From positions 1 to 64,000 of the forward strand of contig NZ_PZJO01000003.1 in assembly GCF_003206575.1 (NCBI RefSeq): a stretch of 64,000 nt of DNA, read 5' to 3'. Under the pieces are notes generated by a model. The model was not told the DNA's origin and made no database searches. It saw only the letters and a program-made list of their open reading frames with translations. The stretch comes from Salinicola endophyticus (lineage in GTDB: Bacteria; Pseudomonadota; Gammaproteobacteria; Pseudomonadales; Halomonadaceae). Below, piece by piece: positions 44,578-52,854 of this stretch. A program made the translations under genes and the position numbers. The number at the start of each line of letters is the position of its first letter. Within the stretch, counting starts at the first letter, position 1.

Positions 44578-46413
44578 TTATAGCAACTGCCCCTCCACTG
44601 CTTCACCTTCCTCCATTCGCAAAAGTACTTTTATATCCGATTGATCGAAAAAATGTTGGTACAGCTGCTGCGCAACCGTGGGGCCTTCTTTCAAAGAGTT
44701 GGTCAAAGCTTCAAGTTTGGCTGCATATCGCTGTTTCTGATCTTCTTGTACAGAGGAAAGGAATGAATGGCTCATCGACATTTGAGCGCTGAAAATCTGT
44801 TGGTTTCGGGATGCGGTCCCAGGCAGATCGGCTAGGCCATCGATAATTCGACACGCTTCGGTTCGATAACGAGATAGCGGGTTGGCTATATAGAGTAGAG
44901 CGTAGCTGACGACACGTAGCTGAACGACTTGAAGATAAGCGGTCGTCCACTCCTGTTGCTTCGCGAGACTCTCCTCAAGCTTTAGACGTGAGCTCTTGGC
45001 GCTCAGGATTTTCCCTTGCTCTATTTTTTTAGCGAGCTCTTCTTCTCTTGAGATTCTATCTTTAAAATGGCGTTCTAATTCGTATAAATCAATAAGCCGC
45101 TGTTCCAAATGATTCTGAGCAGCCCCATCGACACCTTCGATGGGATAGTGATCCAGAAGGCTCTGAATATACTGGACCATACCTTCTAGCTTATATCGTC
45201 GCTCATTGTCGAAATCTGCCTGCAAGGCATCAATCTGTCGAATAATTTTTGTCAGCTTTTCATTGATGTCATGTAGATGTTTCTGTGCCACTGCAGTAGA
45301 TACGACATTCCATATGGCTCCGCTAACCAGAACGTTTTGTAAAGCCTCCGGCTTACTCAGGGTCGCATGCTCCTTAAATCGCCCTCCATGAGTGACAATA
45401 GCCCGCGCTCCTTCCTGACCTTTGGCTTCAGTCAAAGAGCTAAATGGCAAACTGCATAGCACATAATTACCCCGCTGCTGTTCTGCCATCGCTGCCAGCC
45501 CCGGAATATTGGATAACAGTGGATTCAGCATACTGATTTGCTCATCCGGCAAATCACTACCTGACCCTTCGGGCTCACGGTCGAATAGGCTGATTTTCAT
45601 GAGGGGCCCGCCGTTTTCGTCGGTTAGCTCCAGACTATTGATCGCGGCGGCGTCTGCAGTCGAGAGCGAACTTTGAGACGGCACCATTTTCGTTGGTTTC
45701 TCAGCGTCCAGCTGCTGTCGCAGGCTTATCCATCCCATTTGCGCCACAAAAGGTATGGTTACTCGATAGGCTTCAGAGAGCACACTATTGACAGCGAGAC
45801 CGGCGCCAATCAGCGCTCCCGCTGGGTTCAACCGCATGCCAACCGCAGCTGTTCGCATACCGATTGCAGCTGCTAGCGTTTTGGTCTTGCCGTTAAAAAC
45901 TTTCGAGGCAAATCCGCGCGCTTTGTCACTGATATCCTGGGGGATGAAGAATGCTCCAGACAGCACTCGAGCGCTGGTGCTTTTTTCCAGACGCTCGGCC
46001 GGACTCAAATCACGCCATTCGTCGCCAAACAGGGCTAGCGCAATCTCACGCTCCTTCTGCTCGCAGCTTTTGCCCTCATTATCCGTACCATTCAACTTTT
46101 TGAAGACGTCCCCAACGATCTCGTCGTAGGTGGCTGTGGGGCGTTTCAGAATTCGACGTGTGACGTTCGCGATGGAGTGGCCGCCAAACGCCTGAGCTTC
46201 GAAAGCGATCAAACTGAGCACATTGTCATCGTATCGGCCGGGTTCGGGGTTCTGCCTCGCGAAGACCAATGCTCTTTTATATTCAGCAGCCAGACTGGTG
46301 CGCCCCTTGCCCGAATCAGTGATCACATCGACCAATACATCGATTTCCTCGGGGAGGGATTTTTGCAGCCGTTCGAGTAACACCTCATCGCACGGCCATT
46401 TCTTCTGGCTCAT
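44578..46413 (-). CDS. YaaW/UPF0174-like protein fused to a long coiled-coil module
   Basis: 611 aa, against about 240 for E. coli YaaW. Residues 1-240 follow YaaW: 'FEAQAFGGHSIANVTRRIL' (70-88), 'YDEIVGDVFKKLNG' (96-109), then a hydrophobic Ala/Gly-rich stretch (179-212) and 'SEAYRVTIPFVAQ' (213-225). Residues 250-340 look like a separate alpha/beta segment. Residues 370-500 are charged, heptad-like helices ('KHLHDINEKLTKIIRQIDAL', 'HPIEGVDGAAQNHLEQRLI'-type pattern). GGGGAG with 6-nt spacing supports the ATG. The combination of a membrane-prone module with a sensing coiled coil on an island suggests an abortive-infection effector, but this is inference. Confidence 0.7.
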   Translation of the reverse strand: MSQKKWPCDEVLLERLQKSLPEEIDVLVDVITDSGKGRTSLAAEYKRALVFARQNPEPGRYDDNVLSLIAFEAQAFGGHSIANVTRRILKRPTATYDEIVGDVFKKLNGTDNEGKSCEQKEREIALALFGDEWRDLSPAERLEKSTSARVLSGAFFIPQDISDKARGFASKVFNGKTKTLAAAIGMRTAAVGMRLNPAGALIGAGLAVNSVLSEAYRVTIPFVAQMGWISLRQQLDAEKPTKMVPSQSSLSTADAAAINSLELTDENGGPLMKISLFDREPEGSGSDLPDEQISMLNPLLSNIPGLAAMAEQQRGNYVLCSLPFSSLTEAKGQEGARAIVTHGGRFKEHATLSKPEALQNVLVSGAIWNVVSTAVAQKHLHDINEKLTKIIRQIDALQADFDNERRYKLEGMVQYIQSLLDHYPIEGVDGAAQNHLEQRLIDLYELERHFKDRISREEELAKKIEQGKILSAKSSRLKLEESLAKQQEWTTAYLQVVQLRVVSYALLYIANPLSRYRTEACRIIDGLADLPGTASRNQQIFSAQMSMSHSFLSSVQEDQKQRYAAKLEALTNSLKEGPTVAQQLYQHFFDQSDIKVLLRMEEGEAVEGQLL

Positions 46414-46487
46414 CTCTGACTCCCCTCAGGCAGGTTGGATCTCAGTGGGCGGCAAAGGACCTCGGAGAAGTTAAGGGTCTCGCCGTT

Positions 46488-46778
46488 TTACGCTAGGTAT
46501 ATCGGCAGATGGGTAACTATCTTCAATAATGAGACCTTCACGTTGAAACTGCTCGTTCGTGCCAGAAGGGGGTGGAAAATTCGTCGTTTTGTCTCCTCAA
46601 GCGAACCAGCAAAGGGTGGATCCGTTCCCAAACGCTTCTGATCGGTTGAGGGCAGGCCTTCCTCGTCGGTGATGGATAGAGCTTCAGTCGGCCCCAGAGA
46701 CCCTTTCCGAGGTCCAACCACAGCCAAACGGAGAGCACTATGGGTAGCAAAAAGAAAAACAGACAAAATTATCAGCAT
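46488..46778 (-). CDS. Doubtful small membrane-anchored protein on the island
   Basis: 96 codons beginning with a hydrophobic helix (MLIILSVFLFATHSALRLAVVG), then a soluble part without recognisable motif. No ribosome-binding site is visible before the ATG. It lies upstream of the YaaW-fusion gene on the same strand, between it and the right repeat. It may be a real short gene or chance. Confidence 0.25.
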   Translation of the reverse strand: MLIILSVFLFATHSALRLAVVGPRKGSLGPTEALSITDEEGLPSTDQKRLGTDPPFAGSLEETKRRIFHPLLARTSSFNVKVSLLKIVTHLPIYLA

Positions 46779-46823
46779 AACTAATTGATTTTAAGAGGAA
46801 TGATACAAATATTCCATATTAAG

Positions 46824-46841
46824 ATTCAGAATATCGAGTAG
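46824..46841. repeat. Right attachment-site repeat (attR)
   Basis: Exact copy of the yicC 3' end at 43254-43271. It is not part of any gene here, as expected for the displaced copy left after site-specific integration. Confidence 0.85.
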
Positions 46842-46976
46842 TGCCAAGGCGCTAGGGGTTGTGCGAAAAGTCGACGAGCAAGGCAGTTTCCGTACACAGC
46901 CTGACGCGGACATCTACCACTGCGGCGAGCCAGCCATGCGAGAAGGGCTCCGGGGGAGCCCTCGGTGATCCCGGCC

Positions 46977-47312
46977 TCAGCCGTTGTGTTCGTTCAGTTG
47001 ACCGAAATGGACGGGGCGGCAGAGGCAAAATACCGGGGCGCCAGTGGCTTCGATGGCGTCGATGAAGCGCTCAGCCGCTTCCTCTCCCAGGGCGTAGATG
47101 AGCTCGACCGGCTGATCCGCCAGTTCGAAGAAATGGGCGGCGTGCATCCGGCCATCTTCTCCCACGCCCTCGACATCGCGACGCCAGGTCATCCGGGTAA
47201 TACCGTGCGCTTCTGCCGTGTCCGTCACCAGATCCACGATACGCTTGCCCTCGTGACGGCGTGATTCCGGCACAATGAACGTGACTTCGTAACCGCTTTT
47301 CAGACGTTGCAT
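46977..47312 (-). CDS. DUF190 (PII-like) protein
   Basis: 111 aa. The pattern 'VPESRRHEGKRIVDLVTDTAEAHGITRMTWRRDVEGVGEDGRMHAAHFFELADQPVEL' is diagnostic of DUF190, a PII-like fold that often accompanies the fluoride channel CrcB. GGAGGTGAAGAT precedes the ATG. It is the third gene after eno and ppa on the same strand (60 bp after ppa), so it belongs to the riboswitch-led operon. A signalling or channel-modulating role is inferred from other CrcB loci. A hairpin at 46945-46961 (GGGCTCC/GGAGCCC) lies just past the stop and may terminate the operon. Confidence 0.85.
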   Translation of the reverse strand: MQRLKSGYEVTFIVPESRRHEGKRIVDLVTDTAEAHGITRMTWRRDVEGVGEDGRMHAAHFFELADQPVELIYALGEEAAERFIDAIEATGAPVFCLCRPVHFGQLNEHNG

Positions 47313-47372
47313 ATCTTCACCTCCCAGCCGGGCGGCCTGTCGCTGACCGTCCGGCTGACATGGTCGTCCGAC

Positions 47373-47900
47373 CTATGCCTGGTAGCGCTCGACGGACGAG
47401 GCGATCTCCTGACGCGCCTGGTCGAGATCCCCCCAACCATCCGTGCGTACCCACTTATCCTGTTCCAGCCGCTTGTACTGCTCGAAGAAGTGCACGATGC
47501 GCGCCAGTGTCGCGGGCTCCACGTCCTGCCAGCGGTGGATATTGTCATACAGCGGCGTCAAGTCGCTGTGCGGCACCGCCAGAATCTTGGTATCCGTCCC
47601 GTGCTCATCGGTCATGCGAAGCATGCCAATGGGGCGGCTGCGAATCACCACGCCGGGGTCCAGCGGACAGGGCGTCAGCACCAGCACGTCGATCGGGTCA
47701 CCATCTTCGCTCAGGGTCTGAGGAATGAAGCCGTAGTTGGCTGGATAGACCATCGATGTCGACAGAAAACGGTCCACGAACAGGGTACCGCTAGGCTTGT
47801 GGCCTTCGTATTTGATAGGGCGGTGATTGACGGGTATTTCAATCACGACGTTGATGTCGTCCGGAATCGACTGGCCGGCTGCAATCAGGTCATAACTCAT
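47373..47900 (-). CDS. ppa: Inorganic pyrophosphatase, family I
   Basis: 175 aa. 'IPVNHRPIKYE', 'RFLSTSMVYPANYGFIPQT', 'EDGDPIDVLVLTPCPLDPG' and 'HFFEQYKRLE.DKWVRTDGW' carry the full set of Mg2+/PPi ligands. Pyrophosphatase is one of the main targets of fluoride inhibition, and the gene lies 31 bp after a second fluoride target, enolase, behind a fluoride riboswitch. It is probably an extra copy alongside a housekeeping ppa elsewhere. The ATG at 47900 follows GAGGGAG. Confidence 0.94.
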   Translation of the reverse strand: MSYDLIAAGQSIPDDINVVIEIPVNHRPIKYEGHKPSGTLFVDRFLSTSMVYPANYGFIPQTLSEDGDPIDVLVLTPCPLDPGVVIRSRPIGMLRMTDEHGTDTKILAVPHSDLTPLYDNIHRWQDVEPATLARIVHFFEQYKRLEQDKWVRTDGWGDLDQARQEIASSVERYQA

Positions 47901-47931
47901 GGCATGACTCCCTCTAAAGAGTGATGAACGT

Positions 47932-49236
47932 TCAGGCACTGCGCGTGCGGAAAGTCCCACGGCCGGCGAAGCTCGCCTGGCTGCCCAGTTCGTGTTCTAT
48001 CCGCAGCAGTTGGTTGAACTTGGCGACCCGTTCGCTACGACAGCCCGATCCGGTTTTCATGTGCCCACAGCCGATCGCCACGGCCAGATCGGCAATGAAG
48101 GTATCCTCGCTGTCTCCGGATCGGTGGGAGAGATAGCAGCCGTAACCATGGCGATTGGCTAGGGCCACGCAGTCGAGGGTTTCGGTGACGGTGCCGATCT
48201 GGTTGGGCTTGATCAGCACCGAGTTGGCGACACCCCGATCGATGGCGCGCTGAAGCAATTCAGGGTTGGTGCACAGCAGATCGTCGCCGACCAGCTCCAC
48301 CCGGCCTGCGAGCTGCCGTGTCAGTGTTTCCCAGCCGGCCCAGTCCTCCTCGCCCAGCGGGTCCTCGAGCAACAGGATCGGGTAGCGATCCAGCCACGCC
48401 TGCCACAGTTCGATCATCTCGTCGGCACTGCGCAGGGCGTTGTCCGAATGGCTGAACCGATACCCCCCGGTGTCGGCCATTTCGCTGGCCGCGGGGTCCA
48501 GCGCCAGTGAAATATCCTCGCCGGGGCGATACCCGGCCGCCTCGATGGCTTGGAGGATCAGCTCTACCGCCTGTTCGTTGCTCGTCAGCATCGGCGCGAA
48601 TCCGCCTTCGTCACCGATCCCGGTGCCGAGGCCACTATCGGCCAGCAGGGTCTTGAGCGCATGGAAGGTCTCTTCCCCCATCCGAATCGCCTCGGCAAAA
48701 GAACTCGCCTGGTGGGGCACGATCTTGAACTCCTGGATATCCAGGTTGTTGCTGGCGTGCCGACCGCCGTTGATGACGTTCAGGCACGGCACCGGCAGCA
48801 GATGCGCGTTGCTCCCCCCCAGGTAGCGATAGAGCGGCTGGTGGTGATGACTGGCGGCGGCGCGGGTCAGCGCCATCGATACGGCCAGGATGGCGTTGGC
48901 ACCCAGCTGCGATTTGCTGTCGGTGCCGTCGAGTTCGCACATGAGGCGATCCAGCCGACGCTGTTCGTCGGCCCGCTGGCCGATCAGTGCCGGGGCGATC
49001 AGATCGTTGATGTTGGCCACCGCCTTGAGCACGCCACGCCCCTGATAGCGAGCGGGGTCATCGTCACGCAGCTCGACGGCTTCACGACAGCCGGTAGAGG
49101 CGCCCGAGGGCACGATGGCGCGGCCGCTGGAGCCATCGTTGAGGGTCACGCAGGCCTCCACGGTGGGATTACCGCGGGAATCCAGAACTTCGAGAGCGAA
49201 AAGCGAAGAGATATGACAGGCAGGTTGTGCTGACAT
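47932..49236 (-). CDS. eno: Enolase (probable fluoride-inducible paralogue)
   Basis: 434 aa. Catalytic and Mg2+ residues are intact: 'GASTG', 'GDEGGFAP' (catalytic Glu), 'LALDPAASE', '[11 protein letters not shown]', 'VGDDLLCTN', 'LIKPNQIGT' (catalytic Lys) and '[17 protein letters not shown]'. The usual 'GQIKTGAPARSERVAKYNQ' is changed to '[19 protein letters not shown]', which marks it as divergent from housekeeping enolases. AGGAG lies 8 nt before the ATG. The fluoride riboswitch starts 114 bp upstream. It converts 2-phosphoglycerate to PEP and may replace or outnumber fluoride-inhibited enolase. Confidence 0.94.
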   Translation of the reverse strand: MSAQPACHISSLFALEVLDSRGNPTVEACVTLNDGSSGRAIVPSGASTGCREAVELRDDDPARYQGRGVLKAVANINDLIAPALIGQRADEQRRLDRLMCELDGTDSKSQLGANAILAVSMALTRAAASHHHQPLYRYLGGSNAHLLPVPCLNVINGGRHASNNLDIQEFKIVPHQASSFAEAIRMGEETFHALKTLLADSGLGTGIGDEGGFAPMLTSNEQAVELILQAIEAAGYRPGEDISLALDPAASEMADTGGYRFSHSDNALRSADEMIELWQAWLDRYPILLLEDPLGEEDWAGWETLTRQLAGRVELVGDDLLCTNPELLQRAIDRGVANSVLIKPNQIGTVTETLDCVALANRHGYGCYLSHRSGDSEDTFIADLAVAIGCGHMKTGSGCRSERVAKFNQLLRIEHELGSQASFAGRGTFRTRSA

Positions 49237-49304
49237 GATGCCGCTCCTGAACATTCGCGAAAATGCCGCCAGCGATCACGCTGGGCAAGCTTCACGGGTT
49301 GAAC

Positions 49305-49350
49305 AGGCATCATCAGCCGAAATGGCGGTTAAAGGAGGAATGCCATCTCC
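49305..49350 (-). ncRNA. Fluoride riboswitch (crcB motif)
   Basis: On the minus strand the sequence reads GGAGATGGCATTCCTCC, then TTTAACCGCC, ATTTC, GGC and TGATGATGCCT. This reproduces the fluoride aptamer: stem GGAG/CTCC, stem GCC/GGC, the conserved CTGATGATGCC 3' strand, and the pseudoknot GGCAT with ATGCC. It lies 69-114 bp upstream of eno, in the right orientation. Fluoride binding should switch on the eno-ppa-DUF190 operon, probably at transcription. Identification is by consensus reading. Confidence 0.9.
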
Positions 49351-49441
49351 TTATTCCAACGTAGCAGCCCCCTGACCTCCGCGCCAGGACGAATCGACAG
49401 CCTGTTGCGTGAACAGGTCGCGATCGCGTCGCGCCTCAGGC

Positions 49442-50644
49442 TCACCCCACGAGTCCGATACCCACCGCGGCCGCGACGAGCAGCACGACCACCCGCCACG
49501 CCGGCCAGTGCCAGCGCGTCAGCAGCCCAAAGCCCAGCGCTGCCAGGACGATATCCAGCGGCGCGACGATGGCGCTCTGCCAGATCGGGTCGTACAGCGC
49601 CGCTGCGAGGATACCGACCACGGCGGCGTTGGTGCCCTGGATCAGCCGCTGCGCACTGGCCGAGGCGCGCAGCCGCTCCCAGTAGGGCAGCACACCGATC
49701 AACAGCAGCATGCCAGGTAGAAAGATCATGACCGTGGCCAGCGCCGCCAGCAGCCAGCCGTGAGTACCGGGGGCCATCGCCGCGCCCAGATAGGCAGCAA
49801 AGGTGAACAGCGGCCCCGGCACCGCCTGGGCCATGCCGTAGCCGGTGACGAAAACGCTCTGGGTGACCCAGCCGGGCTCGACCACCGCGGCCTCCAGCAG
49901 CGGTAGCACCACATGCCCGCCACCGAAGACCAGCGCACCAACGCGGTAGAAGGCCGCCATCACCGCGATCACCGCCCCGCCCCCTGACGCCGCCATCAGC
50001 GGCAACAGCAGCAGCAGTACCAAGAACACGATCAGCGCCGGCAGGTTCCAGCGCCGCGAGGGTATCAGAGGGTGGGCGCTGGCCAGCATCGGCACCGGGC
50101 GGCAGCGCCACAGGCCGATGCCCGCGCCCATCAGGATGGCGCCCAACTGACCGGCGGCGCCACCGAGCAGCAGCGCCAGGCACAGGGCGATCAGCGCAAT
50201 GGCAGCGCGGATCAGGTCGGGGCAGAGCTTGCCGGCCATGCCCCAGACCGCGTGGGCGACCACCGCGACCGCCACCAGCTTGAGGCCATGGAGCAGCGCC
50301 TGACCGAGCTCACCCCCCAGAGTCGAGGCGCCGGCGGCGAACAGCACCAGCGCCACGGCAGAAGGCAACGTGAAGGCGCACCAGGCGACGAGCGCACCGG
50401 GCAGGCCGCCGCGGCGCAGGCCGATGGCAAAACCAACCTGGCTGCTGGCAGGCCCGGGCAGGAACTGGCACAGCGCAACCAGATCGGCGAAGTCCGACTC
50501 GCCGAGCCAGCGTCGGCGCACCACGAACGCCTCGCGGAAGTAGCCCAGGTGCGCCACGGGCCCACCGAAGGAGGTGATCCCCAGCCAGAGAAAGATGCGG
50601 AACAGCTTCCCCAGGTGGGCAGAGGAGACTTTGGGCGTGTGCAT
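49442..50644 (-). CDS. chrA: Chromate transporter ChrA
   Basis: About 400 aa, two homologous halves of the CHR family. Half 1 has 'LGITSFGGPVAHLGYFREAFV..RRWL' and 'LVALCQFLPGPASSQVGFAIG'; half 2 has 'VGALVFGGGHVVLPLLEAAVV' and 'GYGMAQAVPGPLFTFAAYLG'. These FGGP/PGP and FGGG/PGP pairs are family-defining. It exports chromate from the cytoplasm. The ATG at 50644 begins at the family-typical short N-terminus; an upstream frame to 50788 is Arg-rich and unlikely. It lies 91 bp upstream of the fluoride riboswitch on the same strand, so it is a separate transcription unit or reads through. Confidence 0.93.
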   Translation of the reverse strand: MHTPKVSSAHLGKLFRIFLWLGITSFGGPVAHLGYFREAFVVRRRWLGESDFADLVALCQFLPGPASSQVGFAIGLRRGGLPGALVAWCAFTLPSAVALVLFAAGASTLGGELGQALLHGLKLVAVAVVAHAVWGMAGKLCPDLIRAAIALIALCLALLLGGAAGQLGAILMGAGIGLWRCRPVPMLASAHPLIPSRRWNLPALIVFLVLLLLLPLMAASGGGAVIAVMAAFYRVGALVFGGGHVVLPLLEAAVVEPGWVTQSVFVTGYGMAQAVPGPLFTFAAYLGAAMAPGTHGWLLAALATVMIFLPGMLLLIGVLPYWERLRASASAQRLIQGTNAAVVGILAAALYDPIWQSAIVAPLDIVLAALGFGLLTRWHWPAWRVVVLLVAAAVGIGLVG

Positions 50645-50988
50645 ATGGCTCGCGCTTCGACGACGGTTCCTCCAGCCGCCACGGCAGCGCGCCGGGCGAC
50701 TCCCGATCCCGGCTGGCCGGGGCAAAGGCACTATCTCAGGTTCGGCAAACACCCGCCACAGTGCCATGGCGCCGGCCATCCGCCCCATCCTGGGGCATCG
50801 AAATACGAGACTGTTTCGCTAGAGGAAGCTATTTCGTAACCAAATGTAAACAAAGCAGGCGCCAAATACACTCCCGTGTAACAAGCGGGCGGAAAGGCCA
50901 TGCCCAGTCAGCGACGGCCGCTGGCGCCCCATGCGCTCACGGTACCGAATCAAGACACGCAGACGCCGCACACCGACAACAAGAGCAA

Positions 50989-51061
50989 AGAGACGCAGGG
51001 AAAAGAGACGCAGGGAAAAGAGAGCAAGAGGAAGGGAGCTGCCGACAGGGGCCGGCAGCTC
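50989..51061 (+). repeat. Short tandem repeat and hairpin in the porin leader
   Basis: AGAGACGCAGGGAAA occurs twice in tandem (50989 and 51004), followed by a purine-rich run and a 9-bp hairpin (GAGCTGCCG 51036-51044, CGGCAGCTC 51053-51061). This precedes the porin start by 95 bp. It may be a long untranslated leader or a terminator/attenuator. No upstream gene on this strand needs termination. Confidence 0.5.
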
Positions 51062-51155
51062 GAAGATCGCCCGGGCGTGCAGGCCCGAACGATCACATGG
51101 CGCCCCATCACCCACCAGGCATCACAACACACCAGTTGGAAACGGGAATACACCG

Positions 51156-52316
51156 ATGAAAAGCATAGCACACGATAGCCGCCTGCCATTGGCGGCACTG
51201 GGCCTGCTGACGCTGGCACTGACCTCCACGGCGCACGCCGACCTGCGTCAAGAGACCGACGATGGTTACCTTTCCCTCGGCGGCGACGTGGAGCTGAATA
51301 TCAACGCGCAGAACAACCAGACCGCGTCCGGCCCACTCTTCTCCGGCGATGCTGCCAAGAATCACGACGAGTATGACCAGGATGGCCGCATCCGGCTGAC
51401 GTTCAAGGGCGAAAAACGCCACGCCGGTTACTATGCAAACTTCAAGGCGCAGCCGACGGTAAAAACCGCCGGCAAGATGGGCGTCGACGACGCCTGGCTG
51501 GCATTGGGCAACGACGCCGGCACACAGATGAAGATCGGACGCTTCAAGGCCTTCAACCTGTTCCCCAAGGGGCAGGACGTCTTCGTCAAATATAGCGGCG
51601 ATACCTCGGACAGCCTCTATCGTGACGGGCGCGGCTATATCTACCAAGCCAAAGAAGCCCGAGGGCGTGCCGGCGATGCCGGGCAGGTGATGTTCAGCCA
51701 GAAAAGCGGCGACTTCTACGCCGAGATCTCGACCCTGTTCGGCGATCGCCGCGATCTGTTCGGTTCCAAGACCTATCACGGCTACAAGATCGACCCCAAG
51801 GACAACGCCAAGGACTTCTTCATGGTACGCCCGGTCGTCGCCTGGACCCCGGGCCCCTGGACGCTGGCTGCCGGCCTCGAAACCAATCTGGTCAACGACG
51901 CCCTGGTCGACGCCAACGGCACCGACATCAGCGACCGCCACGGCTACGCCACGCGCCTCTCCTACGCCGACGGTGAATGGACGCTGAACGCCAACCTGGC
52001 CTACATGGACGCCCCGGACGAAAAGGACTTCACGCTGGGGCTGAACGCGCTGTGGAACGATTTTGGCCTCGGCTATATCCACGCCCGCAACGACATCGAT
52101 AACGTCAGCGAAAACGCCGACAGCGACAAGCTCATCTCCATGGCGGGCCGCTACAAGATCGACACCGTCTACACCTCCTACCGCTTCAGCGACGTGATGT
52201 CGCTCAAGGGTATGGAGATCTACCCGGGCGCCTACTACAGCCATCTCCGCCACGACGGTTCAGACAAGGCCGTGGACCGCTACGGCGTGCGGGTACGCTT
52301 CAAGTACTACTTCTGA
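51156..52316 (+). CDS. Carbohydrate-type outer-membrane porin
   Basis: 386 aa. A signal peptide (to 'TSTAHA', residue 28) is followed by a 16- to 18-strand barrel pattern with alternating aromatic residues, ending 'YGVRVRFKYYF' with the terminal Phe. 'LSLGGDVELNINAQNN', 'RIRLTFKGEKRHAGYYANFKAQP' and 'MKIGRFKAFNLFPKGQD' match the raffinose/carbohydrate porin group seen in marine gammaproteobacteria. The substrate is unknown. The ATG at 51156 is the only start giving a signal peptide. No sugar-utilisation genes are adjacent, so general diffusion is possible. Confidence 0.85.
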   Translation: MKSIAHDSRLPLAALGLLTLALTSTAHADLRQETDDGYLSLGGDVELNINAQNNQTASGPLFSGDAAKNHDEYDQDGRIRLTFKGEKRHAGYYANFKAQPTVKTAGKMGVDDAWLALGNDAGTQMKIGRFKAFNLFPKGQDVFVKYSGDTSDSLYRDGRGYIYQAKEARGRAGDAGQVMFSQKSGDFYAEISTLFGDRRDLFGSKTYHGYKIDPKDNAKDFFMVRPVVAWTPGPWTLAAGLETNLVNDALVDANGTDISDRHGYATRLSYADGEWTLNANLAYMDAPDEKDFTLGLNALWNDFGLGYIHARNDIDNVSENADSDKLISMAGRYKIDTVYTSYRFSDVMSLKGMEIYPGAYYSHLRHDGSDKAVDRYGVRVRFKYYF

Positions 52317-52429
52317 GGTCCCAGTCGTCCCCTGGGGATGACAGGTGTCACTGCAGGCTGGCCAGGGAAGGCCGCCTTGCCGCTCTCTCTCGCTTGCCCT
52401 TCTCTCTTGCCCTTCCCTCTTGCTAGCCC

Positions 52430-52745
52430 CGCCACCCAGTGGCCCAGCGCCAGCCGGCGCGCCAGCCACCAACCCAGCACCAGCGCCACCAGAAACGCCG
52501 CCAGCGAGCCCGAACCAGGCACTCGATAGATCCACACTCATATCTCCTTGGATAGCGTTCGCTGCGCTACGATACCCCTCTCTACTCCGCCGCCGAATGT
52601 GCCGCTGCCGGCGTGGCGAGACAGGGGTGACTCAAGGGCGCCGCCCCTCGACCGTGCAGGGCGCACCAGGAGACGCTGACCACCAGCTTCTTGACGGGTG
52701 GCGCGGCGCTGCTGATCGGGCTCCTGGTGGTCACCCGCCAGTAGG
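52430..52745. pseudogene. Mosaic of gene fragments copied from the YeeE/SulP region
   Basis: Three pieces are joined. Piece 1, minus strand 52545-52430: a GTG start with AAGGAG site and 'DLSSAWFGLAGG', the N-terminus of YeeE subunit A (cf. 59445), runs straight into 'AAFLVALVLGWWLARRL', the C-terminus of subunit B (cf. 58588-58636). Piece 2, 52580-52690: nearly identical to the SulP 3' end (59491-59590). Piece 3, plus strand about 52669-52744: an unrelated fragment 'TLTTSFLTGGAALLIGLLVV' ending in a stop. Internal deletions after a local duplication explain pieces 1 and 2. Confidence 0.75.
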
Positions 52746-52854
52746 CTGGTACCGCCGGCTCTCGATATTCAGCGTGTCAAACATCGCTTCATCTTCAGCT
52801 CATCTCTCTGGTCCAACCTGCCAGCATCGAAACGAACAGGCACAGGAGTCGAGG

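Larger units (their letters stand above)
43254..46841. mobile_element. Integrase-less genomic island in the 3' end of yicC
   Basis: Bounded by 18-bp direct repeats equal to the yicC 3' end. It contains three same-strand genes (YaaW-fusion, DUF6884, GIY-YIG-like), one doubtful small frame and AT-rich spacers, for example 44440-44580. Base composition is visibly lower in GC than the flanks. No integrase, relaxase or oriT was recognised. Mobilisable islands of the MGIVflInd1 type are known to use yicC 3' ends, and this could be a reduced relative or a satellite that depends on a helper integrase. Cargo size and type suggest a defence or conflict role. Confidence 0.8.

Noticed and set aside
50645-50788. 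N-terminal extension of chrA
   Set aside because: Arg-rich, unlike any CHR-family N-terminus; the ATG at 50644 gives the usual start.
50931-51155. N-terminal extension of the porin
   Set aside because: Very basic low-complexity sequence from a repeat region; the signal peptide begins at 51156.
52750-52770. CTCGATATTCAG resembling the island repeat in reverse
   Set aside because: Only about 10 bases match the reverse complement of the 18-bp att repeat, which chance can explain in 64 kb.
52345-52854. N-terminal extension of dsbD by about 170 codons
   Set aside because: Covers pseudogene pieces; the ATG at 52855 has AGGAG and starts a signal peptide.
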